Part shown: one piece after another, positions 1 to 11,068 of the stretch
How positions within the stretch are numbered: the stretch's first letter is position 1
Layout of the letters: the number at the start of each line of letters is the position of its first letter
From: Prorocentrum cordatum
Lineage: Eukaryota > Sar > Dinophyceae > Prorocentrales > Prorocentraceae
Direction of reading: 5' to 3'
NCBI GenBank assembly: GCA_963575745.1
Contig: CAUYUJ010016059.1
Span: 1,798,849 to 1,862,848 of the forward strand
DNA: 64,000 nucleotides
Notes under the pieces: generated by a model
Databases searched by the model: none
Told to the model about the DNA's origin: nothing
The model's input: the letters and a program-made list of their open reading frames with translations, nothing else
Position numbers and translations under genes: made by a program

Positions 1-1318
1 CCTCGCACCGCTTGGGGGGCATTTCCGACCCGAACTCGGGCCAGAACATCAGTCCACGCACGGTGGATCCCAAGTCCGGGCAGGGCCCCCCCCAAGCTGG
101 CCGGTCGGCTCGTCGCGGCCTCCTTCTCCCTCGCGCCGGGCCCCGAAGGCTTTCTCGCACTTGGCGCTGCGGCTGGTTGGCGCCGACTGAGGCGCCTGCA
201 GCCTCCGCGCGGCTTGCCGCCCAGGACTGCCGGGAGCCCAGACATCCGACATCTGGGAAAATCACGTCGGAGGTTTTTCACGATGTCAGGCCTCGCCGTG
301 CCCTGGGACTGTCAGAGAGCGACCCAGGACGAAGAGCCAGTGGGTCGAGAGCTCTGGAGACCCCGTATGGAGAGAGGGAGCCTTTGGTTCGGGTTCGAGG
401 TTTGATGGTTTCGGGCATGTTCGGCCTCGGGGGTGCTTTGGATCGTTCCGCGCGGCCGCCTGGGAGCCGGGTTATGGCCCTAAGAGAACACCCGCAGGAT
501 TGTGAGGATCACATGGGAACTAGAAACAGCTTGGCTGGTTGACCACACAATGTTTTCGGAGTCTTCCAGCAAATCGTCAGAACACATCGTGTCGCTTTCC
601 CTTTCTCACAGTCTGCGCGGGCCGGGCAACATGCATTGTGACGTATGGCTCGATAGTTGTCATTGGGCTGACAGTTGTAGTGGTCATCGGTGGATGATTC
701 CTTGGACGACATGTAGAGAATCATTGTGTTGATCAAGGGTGGTGCTACTTGCACTGGGCATCCCTTGCTTCTCTCTCCTCCTCCACCTGCTCTCCTCCGC
801 AGCTCCCGTGCGCGGGGCTCGACCACAATGTGCCAGTCTAGAGTCGGATTGCGCGAGGGCGCGCGACGACGAGGGCGCCAGTGAGACATTCTTCCGCAGA
901 TGCTCGGTTGTTCGAACCGTCTTACCGCAAGCTCCAGAGGGGGTCTTGCCGTTGCGCTCATCGGCGCCAAAAGGTCGGCCCGGCTCTTCGCCCCCAGGCG
1001 ACCAGCGTGGTTTTCGCAGCTGGTCGTTGTTGTCGTGGCTAGCGTGGCTGTCGTAGCAGTGGGGCGTTCCGCCCTGGTCGTGGGGCTGCTCGGCGCTGCC
1101 GTCGCGGAAGCGGGTCTGTTCGATATGGTCGTACCGGTGGTTTATCAACGTGGTCGTCGTGGTAGGACCGCTTTGAAGGTTGTAGAAGCCCGAGGTTATC
1201 ATAGTCGTCGTCGTGGGCGCAATTCTGAGCTGTGCCTGGAAAGTTCGTCGTAGGCGTAGTTGCCGGTTACTCGTTCGCTTCTCCTTTTCGCATCAAGTCT
1301 TGCTAGTCAAATTGGAGA
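1..1318. other. No gene recognised; GC-rich spacer
   Basis: Overlapping short frames on both strands show no domain or consistent codon use. A patch at about 1010-1230 is enriched in degenerate GTCGT/GTGG trinucleotides. Confidence 0.6.
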
Positions 1319-1346
1319 GGCCTGACGGCCGGTGCCGCCGACCCTG
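1319..1346. repeat. 28-bp motif shared with 49887-49914
   Basis: The 28 bases here recur exactly at 49887-49914. The block begins GGCCTGACGGCC and ends GCCGACCCTG. Both copies lie next to GGA-rich tracts, which suggests the edge of one dispersed repeat family. Confidence 0.6.
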
Positions 1347-1379
1347 ATCGAAAGGGCTAGGAGGGGGGGAGGAAGCGGG

Positions 1380-1860
1380 GGATGAGGAGGAGGAGGAGGA
1401 GGAGAAGGAGAAGGAGAGGAGGAGGAGGAGGAGGACGGAGGAGAGGAGGAGGAGGAGGAAGTGCATCCTTTGTGTGCCCGCTCGAAGAAAGTGCGCCCCG
1501 GGAGTGTGATATTCTGACTTGGGACGTGCTCCCGGAAGAGGAAGAAGTGCATCTCGGGCGTGCCCGCTCGAGGAAAATGCGCCCTAGGGGGGTGGTATTT
1601 TGACTCGGGGCCCGCTCCCGGGACGCCTCTGCGGGAGGAGGAGGAGGAGGAGGAGGAGGAGGAGGAGGAGGAGGAGGAGGAGGAGAGGAGCAGGAGGAGG
1701 AGGAGGAGGAAAAGGAGGAGGAGGAGGACCAGGAGGAGGAGGAAGTGCATCCCGTGCGTGCCCGCTCGAGGAAAGTGCGCCCCGGCGGGCGTCGTATCTG
1801 CCCCGGCCCCCCCCCCCCCCCCTGCGGGGAAGGGATCAAAGGGAAGGGGCTTCCCTTCGA
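1380..1860. repeat. GGA microsatellite with interleaved 40-bp motif
   Basis: GGA/GAG runs at 1384-1460 and 1635-1742 alternate with three copies of a block containing TGCCCGCTCGAGGAAA and GTGCGCCCC (about 1476, 1561, 1758). Long frames across it are homopolymeric Glu, Arg or Ser and are not genes. A C-run follows at 1806-1821. Confidence 0.85.
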
Positions 1861-2058
1861 CTCCACTACGACGTCGTTTAATTTCGCTTTGGATAGCGCG
1901 CTTGAAGAGGAGAGCCCTGGGAGGGGGAGAGCGGAGACGACGGAAACGACGAGTCGAACGGAGAAGCCCCTCACACACGCCGACAGGGTCGGCGGATTAG
2001 CCTGGCGAAGAACCCAACCATATGTAGTTATGAATACCGCAGTCATGGGTATCGTATT

Positions 2059-3690
2059 CGGTGGAGCTCCCTATGGCGCCACGAAGCGCTGCACTGGGTG
2101 GGGGGGGCGCATGTGAAGTTTGCCACTGGGGCCTTCGGTGGAGCTCCCTATGGGCCACGAAACGTTGTGCTGGGTGGGGGAGACGCATGCGGACTTTGCC
2201 ACTGGGGCCTCCGGTGGAGCTCCCTATGGGCCACGAAACGTTGTGCTGGGTGGGGGAGACGCATGCGGACTTTGCCACTGGGGCCTTCGGTGGAGCCCCC
2301 TATGGGGCCACGAAGCGTTGTGCTGGGTGGGGGAGACGCATTCGGATGTTGCCACTAGGGCCTTCGGTGGAGCTCCCTATGGGCCACGAAACGTTGTGCT
2401 CGATGGGGGAGACGCATGGGAACTTTACCACTTGGGCCTTCGGTGGACCTCCCTATGGGGCCACGAAGCGCTGTACTGGCTGGGTGGGGGAAGCGCATGT
2501 GGACTTTGTCAGTGGGGCCTTTGGTGGAGCTCTCTATGGGGCCCCGGATCGGTGGGGCTCTTTATGGGGCCACGAAGCGCTGTACTGGGTGTGCGGGACG
2601 TACGCGGGCGGTCCCATAGGGACCTTCGGTGGGGCTCCCTATGGGGCCACGAAGCGCTGTATTGGGCGTGCGGAACACATGAGGGTGGTCCCACTGGGGC
2701 CTTCGGTGGGGTTCCCTATGGGGCCACGCAACATTGTACTCGGTGGGAGCGACGCATGCGGACGGTACCACTGGGACCTTCGGTGGGGTTCCTTATAGCG
2801 GGACACATGCGGGCGGTCCCACTGGGACCTTCGGTGGGGCTCCCTATGGGGCTACGAAACGCTGTTCTGGGTGTGCGGGACGCATGCGGGCGGTCCCACT
2901 GGGGCCGCCGGTGGAGTTCCCTATGGAGCCACGGAGCCTTGTACTGGGTGGTGCGTGACGCATGCGGGCGGTCCCACTGGGGCCGTCGGTGGGGCCCAAT
3001 GGGACCTACGGCGGAGATCCAGATAGGGCTTGAAACGCCGTACTGGGTGGTGCGTGACGCAAGCGGGCGGGCCCACTGGGGCCGTCGGTGGAGTTCCCTA
3101 TGGGGCCACGCAGCGCTGTAATGGGTGATGCATGACGCATGCGGGCGGTCCCATTGGGACCGTCGGTGGAGCTCCATATAGGGCCACGAGGCGCTGTACT
3201 GGGTAGTGCGTGACGCATGCGGGCGGTCCTACCGGGGCCGTCTGTGGAGCTCCTTATGGGGCCACGGAACGCTGTACTGGGTGCTGCGTGACGCATGCGG
3301 GCGGTCCCACTGGGGTGCGTGACGCATGCGGGCGGTGCCTCTGGGGTTTTCGGTGGAGCTCCCTATGGGGACGTGAAACGCTGTACTGGTGGCGCATACG
3401 GGCGGTCCCATTGGGACCTTCGAAGGAGCTTCCCATGGGGCCACGAAGGGTTGCACTGGGTCATGCATGACGCACGCGGGCGGTCCCATTGGGACCTTCG
3501 GTGGAGCTCCCAATCGGGCCACGAAGCGCTGCATTGGGTGGTGCGTGACGCATGCGGGCGGTCCCATTGGGGTCCTGTGTTGAGCTCCCTATGGGGCCAC
3601 GAAGCGCTGTATTGGATGGTGCGTGACGCACGCAGGCCGTCCCAATGGGGCCGTGGGTGGAGCTCCTTATGGGGCCACGAACCGTGTGAG
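2059..3690. repeat. 76-77-bp tandem minisatellite, about 20 copies
   Basis: The core GGTGGAGCTCCCTATGGG recurs every 76-77 bp (for example near 2138, 2214, 2290 and 2367), followed by CCACGAAGCG and a GACGCATGCGG block. Copies diverge to the right. A frame open for 333 codons (2120-3121) is a by-product of a unit length near a multiple of three; its protein is just the repeat. Confidence 0.92.
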
Positions 3691-3699
3691 GCGTGTGCT

Positions 3700-4935
3700 G
3701 AAACGGGAGATGCTGATGTTTGTGATGGAGGAGGGAGGACGGGGATAAGGAGAGGAGTAAGGACGCGGGGCGCTGTCTCTGCAAATCGATGGCTCAACAC
3801 CACACGATGGTTATGAAAAAAGAAGGCGAATCAACCCGACATGTTCAAGTTCCAGATCATATTGGGGGCCCAACAGCAGGCGAACAGGTGGGATGATTGC
3901 TAGCACACGCTTGATGGAGGCCGTACAAACGACGATCGTCGCTGCAGGCAACAACAAGGATAATAACCGGCAGGTCACCCATCTGCCAGAGTCGCCGCCT
4001 CGCGGTGGCTTGGAGAGGGAGGCTGCCAAACTCCTGCAGCTAGGCCTCAAGGACAAACCAGCCAAGGGGGAGAGGAGGACGCATCGCGAGTAGGATTGAA
4101 GCGAAGGCCCGTCTAGTTGCGATGAACGGCCCTCGCCGCGCAGCGGAGCTCTATCTCCAGGGCGACCTCCCCGATGAGTCCCTCCTCGCTCGCCAGGCTC
4201 GGACCCCCGCCCCGATCGTCGAACATTCGGATGGTGCCCTGGAGGCGGGATTTTCACCGTCTCCCCCCGCCCAGGCCTCCCTTGGCGCTGAGAGGTTTCG
4301 GGCGCGCTCTGAGGCCCTTCGGCGGCCTCGACTTGCTGAGAGCTCTCTGGGCGAGGGTCGCGTCGCCAGGTCGTCGAGGCCTTCGGGCGTCTGAACGGCC
4401 CCGCGCCGTGAGTCCTGATTGGGGTCGTGTTGGCGCAGGTATTTTCGTCGCCTGCCGTCGGCCCTTCCGACGGAGTGCACGGGCGACCCCCTGGGGTGCC
4501 CCCATATTGGAGTGTCGTTTTTGCCTGTGGTATCCCCTTGCAGGGCCCGAAAGACTCGAGCCCCTCAAGCGGTTGTCGAATGCCTGATCCGTGTTTCGTC
4601 TTCCTTGGGGGCCTGCAGGGCGCTAGTCTCGAGGCGTTTAGATTCATCGAGTCATGGGTGCTGCCCTGCTCTGCTCTACTCCTCCCCCGTCCTCTCTCTC
4701 TCTCTCTCGAACCTCATCGTTTTCCCTTTCCCCTTCGATTCTCTCATTCCCTTCGATGGTCCTCTCCCGCCTCTCCCCCTCCCCTGAGATCGGACGGTGT
4801 GAGAATAATGCAACGTCGCGAGTTACGTCGACGATGGGACCCCGCATGAGAATTCCCCAAAAAGTAAGCTGGAAGTAGGCATCACCGGTGTCCGTGTGAG
4901 GGCCCGCTCGAAGCTTCCTAACGACTTTCTCACAG
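3700..4935. other. No gene recognised
   Basis: Non-repetitive GC-rich sequence with a pyrimidine-rich (TCTC/CCCCTT) patch at about 4670-4790. Several overlapping frames in both directions have no recognisable protein features. Confidence 0.5.
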
Positions 4936-4939
4936 AAGA

Positions 4940-5290
4940 GCCGCTTGGCTCCCGCCGCAATTCATCTGCAGACGAGATTTGCTCACGTCTTTCATATGAC
5001 ATATGCAGAGGTCAACTGCGACGACGCTTACAGGTTTCCGATGACCAGCTCGGATTCGTAACGTGAGCTTCGGGCCCCGCAGGGATGGGCTCCCGCCTGG
5101 GATTTCCTCGCAATTCATTCGCAGACGAGTTTCCCGCCAGAAACTTTCTCCACCTTCGGATTCGAGGATGCCAGCAGTGACCACAGTCACCTGTTTCGGT
5201 TTACCAACATGAGCTGCGGGCCCCATACGGAAGGGACTCCCGCTTAAGATCTCTCCGCAATTCAGTCGCAAATGAGGCGCCTGGTCGAGC
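4940..5290. repeat. Three imperfect copies of a ~150-bp repeat
   Basis: The core CGCAATTCAT.TGCAGACGAG appears at 4956, 5109 and, degenerate, at 5256. It is preceded each time by GGCTCCCGCC-like sequence and accompanied by a GTTTCGG/GTTTCCG element and GGGCCCC blocks. The spacing is 153 and 147 bp. Confidence 0.75.
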
Positions 5291-5349
5291 CGGCTGGAAA
5301 TCAGTTTGTGCGTGTACGAGTGATTGAACAAGAGAGTTCAAGCATGACC

Positions 5350-5640
5350 ATTTTGGCGATAGTGATGATAATGGTGGTGTTGGTGGTGGTGATGACCGTG
5401 GTGATGACGGTTATGACGGTCCATGTTCATGTTCGACGATCCGGATGGGGGATTTTCATGCTGACGACGGTGGTGGCATGATGATATTGATGTTCAGGGT
5501 GGTGATGGTGGGGGCCTTTTGTGGTTCATTGACACTCTCCTCCTCCTCCTCCTCCTCCTCCTCCTCCTCCTCCTCCTCCTCTTCCTCCTCCTCCCCCTCC
5601 TCCTCCTCCTCCTCCTCCTCCTCCCCCTCGGGGCAAGAGG
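5350..5640. repeat. GTG/GAT-rich tract and TCC microsatellite
   Basis: A degenerate GGTGATGATGG tract at 5360-5510 is followed by (TCC)n at 5538-5628. The associated frames are Ser, Leu or Glu runs. Confidence 0.85.
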
Positions 5641-5735
5641 GCGCGGGGCGCAGGACACACAGCCGGGGGCGGTGCGCCTCGACGGCAGCCACAGGCCCGC
5701 AGGGCGCGACGCGGCGGCCCAGCGGGGCAGGGCTC

Positions 5736-6016
5736 CGCGCCACGAGGGAGGCGCGCGCGCGTTCGCGAGCGCGCGGCGCGGCGCGGCGTGGATCGGGGGC
5801 GGACAGAACCCCCAACAGTGACACGTCGATTAGTGAATTGTCCGTTTTCGGTTCTCGAGAGGGCGCCGTGGCCGTTATTTTCCAGGCTTGCGCCCGCCAG
5901 GTTTGGGCCTCGGGTCGTTTTCACTAAACCACGTTTTACTAAAGGGGGGTCTGTCCATCCCCGACACAAGGGAGGCGCGCGCGAGTTCGCGAGCGCGCGG
6001 CGCGGCGCGGCGTGGA
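5736..6016. repeat. Direct repeat of a ~55-bp GCGCGC-rich block
   Basis: A block containing GGGAGGCGCGCGCG, then TTCGCGAGCGCGCGGCGCGG and ending CGGCGTGGA.C, occurs near 5741-5790 and again near 5967-6016. No gene is seen between the copies or up to the retroelement start. Confidence 0.75.
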
Positions 6017-6582
6017 GCCTGGCCCGGGCCGCGGCTGCGCGGTCGTGGGCGGGGGTTCTCGTCGAGGAAAAAAAGGTTGCACCACCAGGCACGGCCAAGA
6101 GCTTCGGCACTGGTCGGGTGCGGCCAGGGCCCCCGGGGAAGGGGAAGCAGTCAGTGAGAGGGCCCCGAAGGCCACACAAGAATGCGGGCATCACCCAGTC
6201 AGGTCTGCTATAGCAGGTGTTTTTCGGGCGACGGCTGTTCCAGTCAGCAGGGCGGGGCGGGGGGGATGCGCCCCCCACCAGACATCACTACACCAGGTCC
6301 TAACAATGCCCGAGTTGGAGCGGGTGCAGCAGCGGGAGGGATCGGAGGGCACCAAGGATTCACACCTGCACCGAGACTGGCGGGGGCGATGCTGGGCAAA
6401 GGATTGGTGTTGGAGCCAGCGGGGGTGTGATGATGTGGCCCATCATTGGTTCCAGCGAGGAGGAAGGGAGGGGGAAGGGGCGAGGTTCGACGGTCTGGGA
6501 TCGAGAAAGGTTTTTGTTTCCTTTTTGGCCTGCGGGTGCCGTTTTCGGGCCCCGGGACCTTGAAAACCGGATCGTGGGGCGT

Positions 6583-6740
6583 GCGTTGACTTTAGGCTCG
6601 GGGAGGCTCGGGTCAGGGAACCATAATCATGACAGAAGGGGACGCCCGCGCGCGCTCGCAGGGACTGCGCGCATCAGAGCGCGCAATTGGATCGTGCGAG
6701 CAAAGCGCGTTGGCGACAGCGGTTGCTGTTGGTTTGTTTC
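6583..6740 (+). repeat. A1 split direct repeat of the YR retrotransposon
   Basis: These 158 bp are identical, base for base as I read them, to 35259-35416. The copy begins GCGTTGACTTTAGG and ends GGTTTGTTTC. It marks the left end of the element and lies about 100 bp upstream of the YR coding region. Confidence 0.92.
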
Positions 6741-6843
6741 TTGCTTGTGTGCTGCTTGATGGCCGCAGCGCGGAGAGCTCTTCATCGAAGAGTTCTTAGA
6801 TTGGAGGGTCGATTCCTCCGAGCGCGAGTCCCTTTCTGCGCTC

Positions 6844-8814
6844 GTGCAGAGAGAGGGACTGGAGTCGGCTGGCGATTTAGCGCATTTGTTTTGCTCGACG
6901 GACGAGGCGGAGCAGTGTGGAGTGTCCACGGCCTGGGCCGTGGCTCGGGACGTGGCGCGGGTGACGCCGTGGCTGGTGCCCGCGCGTGGCATTTGCGCGG
7001 AGGGGCGATTTGGCGGCGCGGCGGCGGCCGCCGCGCCCGCCGTGAGCGCGGGGGCCGCGACGGGGAAAGGGCGTGGGCCTACCGCCGCGCGCCGCGGTCG
7101 GCCGAGACGCTGCGCCGCAGTGGCGACGGAGGCGGCAGAGCGTGAGGGGCGCGTTCAGCTGGCGGTCAGCGCAGTTCGAGTGTCGCTTGAATGGCGCCCG
7201 GAAAGCGGCCTCGGGCAGGGGTTGCAGGAGGCGCAGGCCGAGATGCTCGCCGACGTCTCGTCCGCGGCAGTGTTTAGGCTGAGTAATTTCGAATCCGGGA
7301 CGCTGCGCACGGCCTTGCGCGTGTGGGGGCAGTGGGCCGAGTGGGCGGGCCGGCAAGGGCAGCCGGCGACGAGTCTGGCGCGGCAACCCATGGCAGTCGC
7401 CGAGTTCGTGCATAAGCTCTCGATCGCACGGACGTCCGGCGTCAGGATCTGGAACGCCTTGAAGTGGATGTGCGTACATTTGAAAGCGCCTTTCTGCCTG
7501 GACGATGCGTTTCGCCCTGTGCCACGTGATCCAGGCAGTGGAACCGTAGCACCGCCGGCCCAGGCCACTGTCGTCGAACCCGAGATGATTTACCATGTGA
7601 TCGATTTCCTGGATGGCGCGAGAACGCCTGGGCAAGTCATGCTCGCGGCTGGGATGCTGGCGGTGGTATTCGCGTGGGTGAGGTACACGCACCTGCTGCG
7701 CTCTAGGCCTTTGGAGAAGTCTGTTTATTTTTGCTGGTTCCGCGCATCGAGGGGGAAGCAGGGAGAGCGACAGGGGCGACCTTCGTTCGATTGGTGCTTG
7801 CCGAGGCGGCTAGGTGGCGCGCGGTCCGCCGCTGACGCCTTGTGGGATGGTTGGCGCAAGTTGGCGGCGCGGGAAGATCGAGCAGGAAGGGCTGTGCCGA
7901 CGGGGCTCGTCTTCGACCCAGTTCCCGGCGCGCCGGTGAAGTTGGGTGCCTTTAACCGATCGCTGAAGGAAGTATTCCGAGGCTCGCTAGCGGACGATTC
8001 CCAGTTGGATCTTGTGACTTCGTACAGTTTGCGCCGGGCTGGGCCTACATGGGCGAGCGCGATACAATTGGACTGGGAAGCCCGAGTCATCTCGGGCGGT
8101 TGGACGGAGGGGGGAGACAACTCCCGTCGGAACCAGATGCCGATCGTGTATAATGCGCGTCGGCGGCAAGCCGAGATGTGCACGCGCCTGCACATGGCCG
8201 GAGTGTTGTCGTGCCTGCGGACCGATCTGGAGGCCCCAGCGCAGTGGGAGCAAGTGCGATGCTGGGCGAGTTCTGCGCCAGGAAAAGTAATGTTGGCCGA
8301 CCTAGAGAAAGAGGCGCAGCAGCGGGTGGCGGTGTCGACCGTTCGTGAGAAGGCCGCGTTCTTGCCCCCGTCGGTCGTCGAGGAGTTGAGGCGGCAGAAG
8401 TTTCTCCGGATAATCGTGGCCCCGCGTGGACAGCGGGTGGGGCGCGGTAAAGCGCCGGGCGCGCCTCCACCCAATTGTCGGGGCCCTGCCGACGGGGGCG
8501 CCGCGGGTAAGAGCGGTGAGGGGGGGGCGGGCGCCGAAGCGCCGGGCGCGCGTGCGCGCGCTGCGCAAACCCTCGCGTCGGGGGCACCGCGTGCAAAGCG
8601 GGGGGGGCGCGGTGAAGCGCCAGGCGGTTTGCGTGGGAACGCGTTGCCTGCGCCTGCGAGTCCACGCAGAGCGCCGAAAGTTGCCGGCAAAAACCGAGCA
8701 GAGGCGGGAGCGCGCGCCAGTCCGGCGTCGGTTGCCATTGCGGGCCGCGCAGGGCGAACCGCGGGTCGATCGCGCGGCCCAGCGGTATTGTGCCCGGGCG
8801 TGGGCGGCATTTGA
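6844..8814 (+). CDS. Tyrosine recombinase of the YR retrotransposon
   Basis: The protein has about 656 residues and would integrate the circular DNA copy. The N-terminal part includes a helical stretch (residues ~135-235) resembling a SAM-like DNA-binding domain. Catalytic-domain candidates are Arg286 in THLLRSR, Arg397/Arg398 in SYSLRRAG (box II, with Tyr or Ser where His is usual), Trp420 in SGGWTEGG, and the nucleophile Tyr436 in PIVYNARR. Beyond residue ~480 it is low-complexity Arg/Gly/Ala. The GTG at 6844 is only a nominal start: the frame is open from 6760, just after an in-frame TGA at 6757, and has no upstream ATG. The first ~30 residues may lie upstream, or expression may need frameshifting. 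Assignment as a YR is firm; the exact start is not. Confidence 0.82.
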   Translation: MQREGLESAGDLAHLFCSTDEAEQCGVSTAWAVARDVARVTPWLVPARGICAEGRFGGAAAAAAPAVSAGAATGKGRGPTAARRGRPRRCAAVATEAAEREGRVQLAVSAVRVSLEWRPESGLGQGLQEAQAEMLADVSSAAVFRLSNFESGTLRTALRVWGQWAEWAGRQGQPATSLARQPMAVAEFVHKLSIARTSGVRIWNALKWMCVHLKAPFCLDDAFRPVPRDPGSGTVAPPAQATVVEPEMIYHVIDFLDGARTPGQVMLAAGMLAVVFAWVRYTHLLRSRPLEKSVYFCWFRASRGKQGERQGRPSFDWCLPRRLGGARSAADALWDGWRKLAAREDRAGRAVPTGLVFDPVPGAPVKLGAFNRSLKEVFRGSLADDSQLDLVTSYSLRRAGPTWASAIQLDWEARVISGGWTEGGDNSRRNQMPIVYNARRRQAEMCTRLHMAGVLSCLRTDLEAPAQWEQVRCWASSAPGKVMLADLEKEAQQRVAVSTVREKAAFLPPSVVEELRRQKFLRIIVAPRGQRVGRGKAPGAPPPNCRGPADGGAAGKSGEGGAGAEAPGARARAAQTLASGAPRAKRGGRGEAPGGLRGNALPAPASPRRAPKVAGKNRAEAGARASPASVAIAGRAGRTAGRSRGPAVLCPGVGGI

Positions 8815-9355
8815 GGCTGTCTCCATCCCCAGGTCCAGGGGAGATGAAGTGTCGGTGCGGCCGGGAGACGCAACCCGTCCAGGCCCGGCCGCGTTCCAAG
8901 CGCGGGGAGTTGACTGCGCCGGTCGCGCGGTGACCGCGCTTCCAGGTGACGAGGCAGCGCAGGGCGCGGAGTTGGGTGAATGTGACGTAAAGGGCTCAGA
9001 TGGCGCGCCAGCGCGCTGCGCGCCGCCAGTCAGGCAGGTTGCGGAGGGATCATCCGCGCGCGCGTCGCGAGCCGTGGGCCCGTCTCCCGAGCCGCGGGGC
9101 GCGATCGGGTACGTGCAGTCTGAGCCTGGGAGGGCTACCCGGGTAAGGGAGGTTATGGGGCCTCGATATCACGTCGCGGTGCCCGTAATTCGTCGCCTCA
9201 AAAAGTCCAGAGCCTGGACGGACAGTGAGTTCGGGCCAGTGACGAACCTATGTCAGAATGGATTGAGTGATCTGCAGTGGTTCCCGGCGCTCCCGGAGGG
9301 AGCCCTGGTGTGCGCGGCGTGTGAAAAGTTGCGCGGCCGGGCAGCCCCGGCGTGA
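8426..9355 (+). CDS. ORF overlapping YR 3' end, unknown
   Basis: This frame of about 309 codons overlaps the YR ORF by nearly 400 bp. Its first two thirds are Arg/Ala/Pro-rich and could be a shadow. The last ~60 residues look more protein-like, with LSDLQWFPALPEG followed by CAACEKLRGR, a possible half zinc site. It ends 150 bp before the Gag-like ATG. It may be the true C-terminal extension of the YR protein reached by a frameshift, a small extra ORF, or chance. Confidence 0.35.
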   Translation: MDSGWGAVKRRARLHPIVGALPTGAPRVRAVRGGRAPKRRARVRALRKPSRRGHRVQSGGGAVKRQAVCVGTRCLRLRVHAERRKLPAKTEQRRERAPVRRRLPLRAAQGEPRVDRAAQRYCARAWAAFEAVSIPRSRGDEVSVRPGDATRPGPAAFQARGVDCAGRAVTALPGDEAAQGAELGECDVKGSDGAPARCAPPVRQVAEGSSARASRAVGPSPEPRGAIGYVQSEPGRATRVREVMGPRYHVAVPVIRRLKKSRAWTDSEFGPVTNLCQNGLSDLQWFPALPEGALVCAACEKLRGRAAPA

Positions 9356-9505
9356 GGTGGTGACGTCATCGCGGCGGAGACGCGCGGAGTTGCGCGTGGG
9401 CCTGCCAGCGAATGCCAACTTAACGGATGCGCACGCGCGCCCCGAGGTGGGCTCGAACGCGGTCCAGAGAGTAGGTTTAGCGGAGCGACACGTGTGGTTC
9501 TCGGT

Positions 9506-10839
9506 ATGTCTTTGTCAGTTGACGGCATTGCGCTGCCGGGGCGCGTCGGCGCTCGCGACGCCGCTGCACAATTCAGGGAGCTGGCCGCGAAGTATCAGTT
9601 TGATGAGCGCATCGCCACCCACCTGGTCGAAACCGCGGGTCTAGAGACGTTGGTCGATTTCGCGCATGCCGTCACGAGCGAGAACGAGTGGGCGCCGATC
9701 CTCGAGCGCGTGCCGGATCTCGAGAGGAGGTTGGGACAGCTGTCCCGCGTGCGCCTTTCGCGGCCTTCGCCTGCGCGGGGGGGGGTCCTGCCTGGCCCGC
9801 GCCGCAGTTCGAGCGCGTAGTGCGGCAGGCGTGGAAAGCCGTGTGCGATGCCGCCCGGGAGTCCGAGACCCGGAAGAGGCGCGGTTTGGACGAGAGCGAC
9901 GATGTCCCATTGCCGTCGCCGCAGCTCGCTGAATTGAGCGAGCAGTTCTTCGCTCGGTATAAGATGGCGTACCCAGCGGAGTGTGAGCCGTCCGAAGCGC
10001 TGGTCAGTAAGATCAGCAGGGAGCTGGGCAGGCGCGTCCCATTGCACGCGGAGGGGGTGACCGCGTCGCGCGCGCGGCCCCCCCTGGTCGGCAGGCGCCA
10101 GGTGACGATGATGAGTGTATGGAAGGTCCGCACGTTGCTGAATGCCGCGAGGGCTGCCAGGAAGCGGCAGCGCATTGGGGATGTCGAATTCGTGTGCGAC
10201 GAGAAGGAAGATCCGGATCCCGCGAAGGACTTGAAAACCTATATCGCGTTGCACCAGGTTCTCATGGTGGCATACGCGCGCGCTGGGGTGAAGCCGATTG
10301 ACCCGGCGCCCGGGACGCCAGAGAAGGCGTCTTCGGATACGACGGATTTCGTGCAGATTCCGTTGGATGTCGCGATGGCCTACCATTTCCGTTTGGTCAA
10401 GTACGCCAGTGCGATGCCGTTCTCGATTGCGCTGCCTAACGTCGTGCGTCGGGACGAGGAGGAGCGCGCTTGGTGGACGGACAGGGTCCGCACCAGCGAG
10501 CTGAGCGTCGGGAAGATAATCCGCGAGGGCTTGCAGACTCGCGAGGTCATGTGGAGCCCGCCCTCACCGCCAGCTCCCGGGCCGCAGCGGCCGCCGACGA
10601 GCGTCGGGCGGAGCCAGCGGACAGGTGGCAAGGGCGCGCAGTTGGGCGATCGGTTGAAAGACGGAACCCAGGTGTGTCGCAAGTTCAACGCCGGGGAGTG
10701 CTCCGAGCCGTGCCCTCGCGGGTATAAGCACGTCTGTTCCGTCGTGATCAACAAGACGGGGCGCTTGTGTGGCATGTCGAACCACTGCGCCCTCAAGTGC
10801 ACCAGGAGCCCGGGTCTCAGTTTTTGGTTTCCCTGTTAG
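9506..10839 (+). pseudogene. Gag-like ORF with C-terminal Cys/His motif, frameshifted
   Basis: ATG 9506 opens MSLSVDGIALPG, and the frame runs to a run of nine G (9777-9785). There the reading continues in another frame, from about residue VVRQAWKAV, to the stop at 10839. The joined product would be about 440 residues. It includes a central helical region with FFARYKMAYP and a C-terminal block with LKDGTQVCRKFNAGEC, CPRGYKHVC, RLCGMSNHC and LKC, a Cys/His-rich nucleic-acid-binding motif. I recall the same layout in Gag-like proteins of dinoflagellate retroelements. It lies between the YR and RT ORFs. The G-run makes either genuine decay or a sequencing error plausible. Confidence 0.7.
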
Positions 10840-11068
10840 CTTAAAGGGGGCGGCCCGGGTCCGGGGGCGCCCTGGGTCCGGGAAAGGCGACGGTTAGCGC
10901 CGAATGTTCGGAACACCCGGCGTTGTAGTTTGCGACGCGAGGAACGCGAGCGGGGGCGCGGCCGACGGCGGCAAGCGCGGCCGCAAGGGCGATTGAAACG
11001 CACCCGCTGCCGCGCCGCCCGCCGCGGCAGAAGGGGCAGTCACCAGTGGGGTCGCGTGCCCCAGCGTC

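Noticed and set aside
2120-3121. A 333-codon protein gene with Trp/Gly repeats
   Set aside because: It is a direct translation of the 76-77-bp minisatellite, with equally open neighbouring frames.
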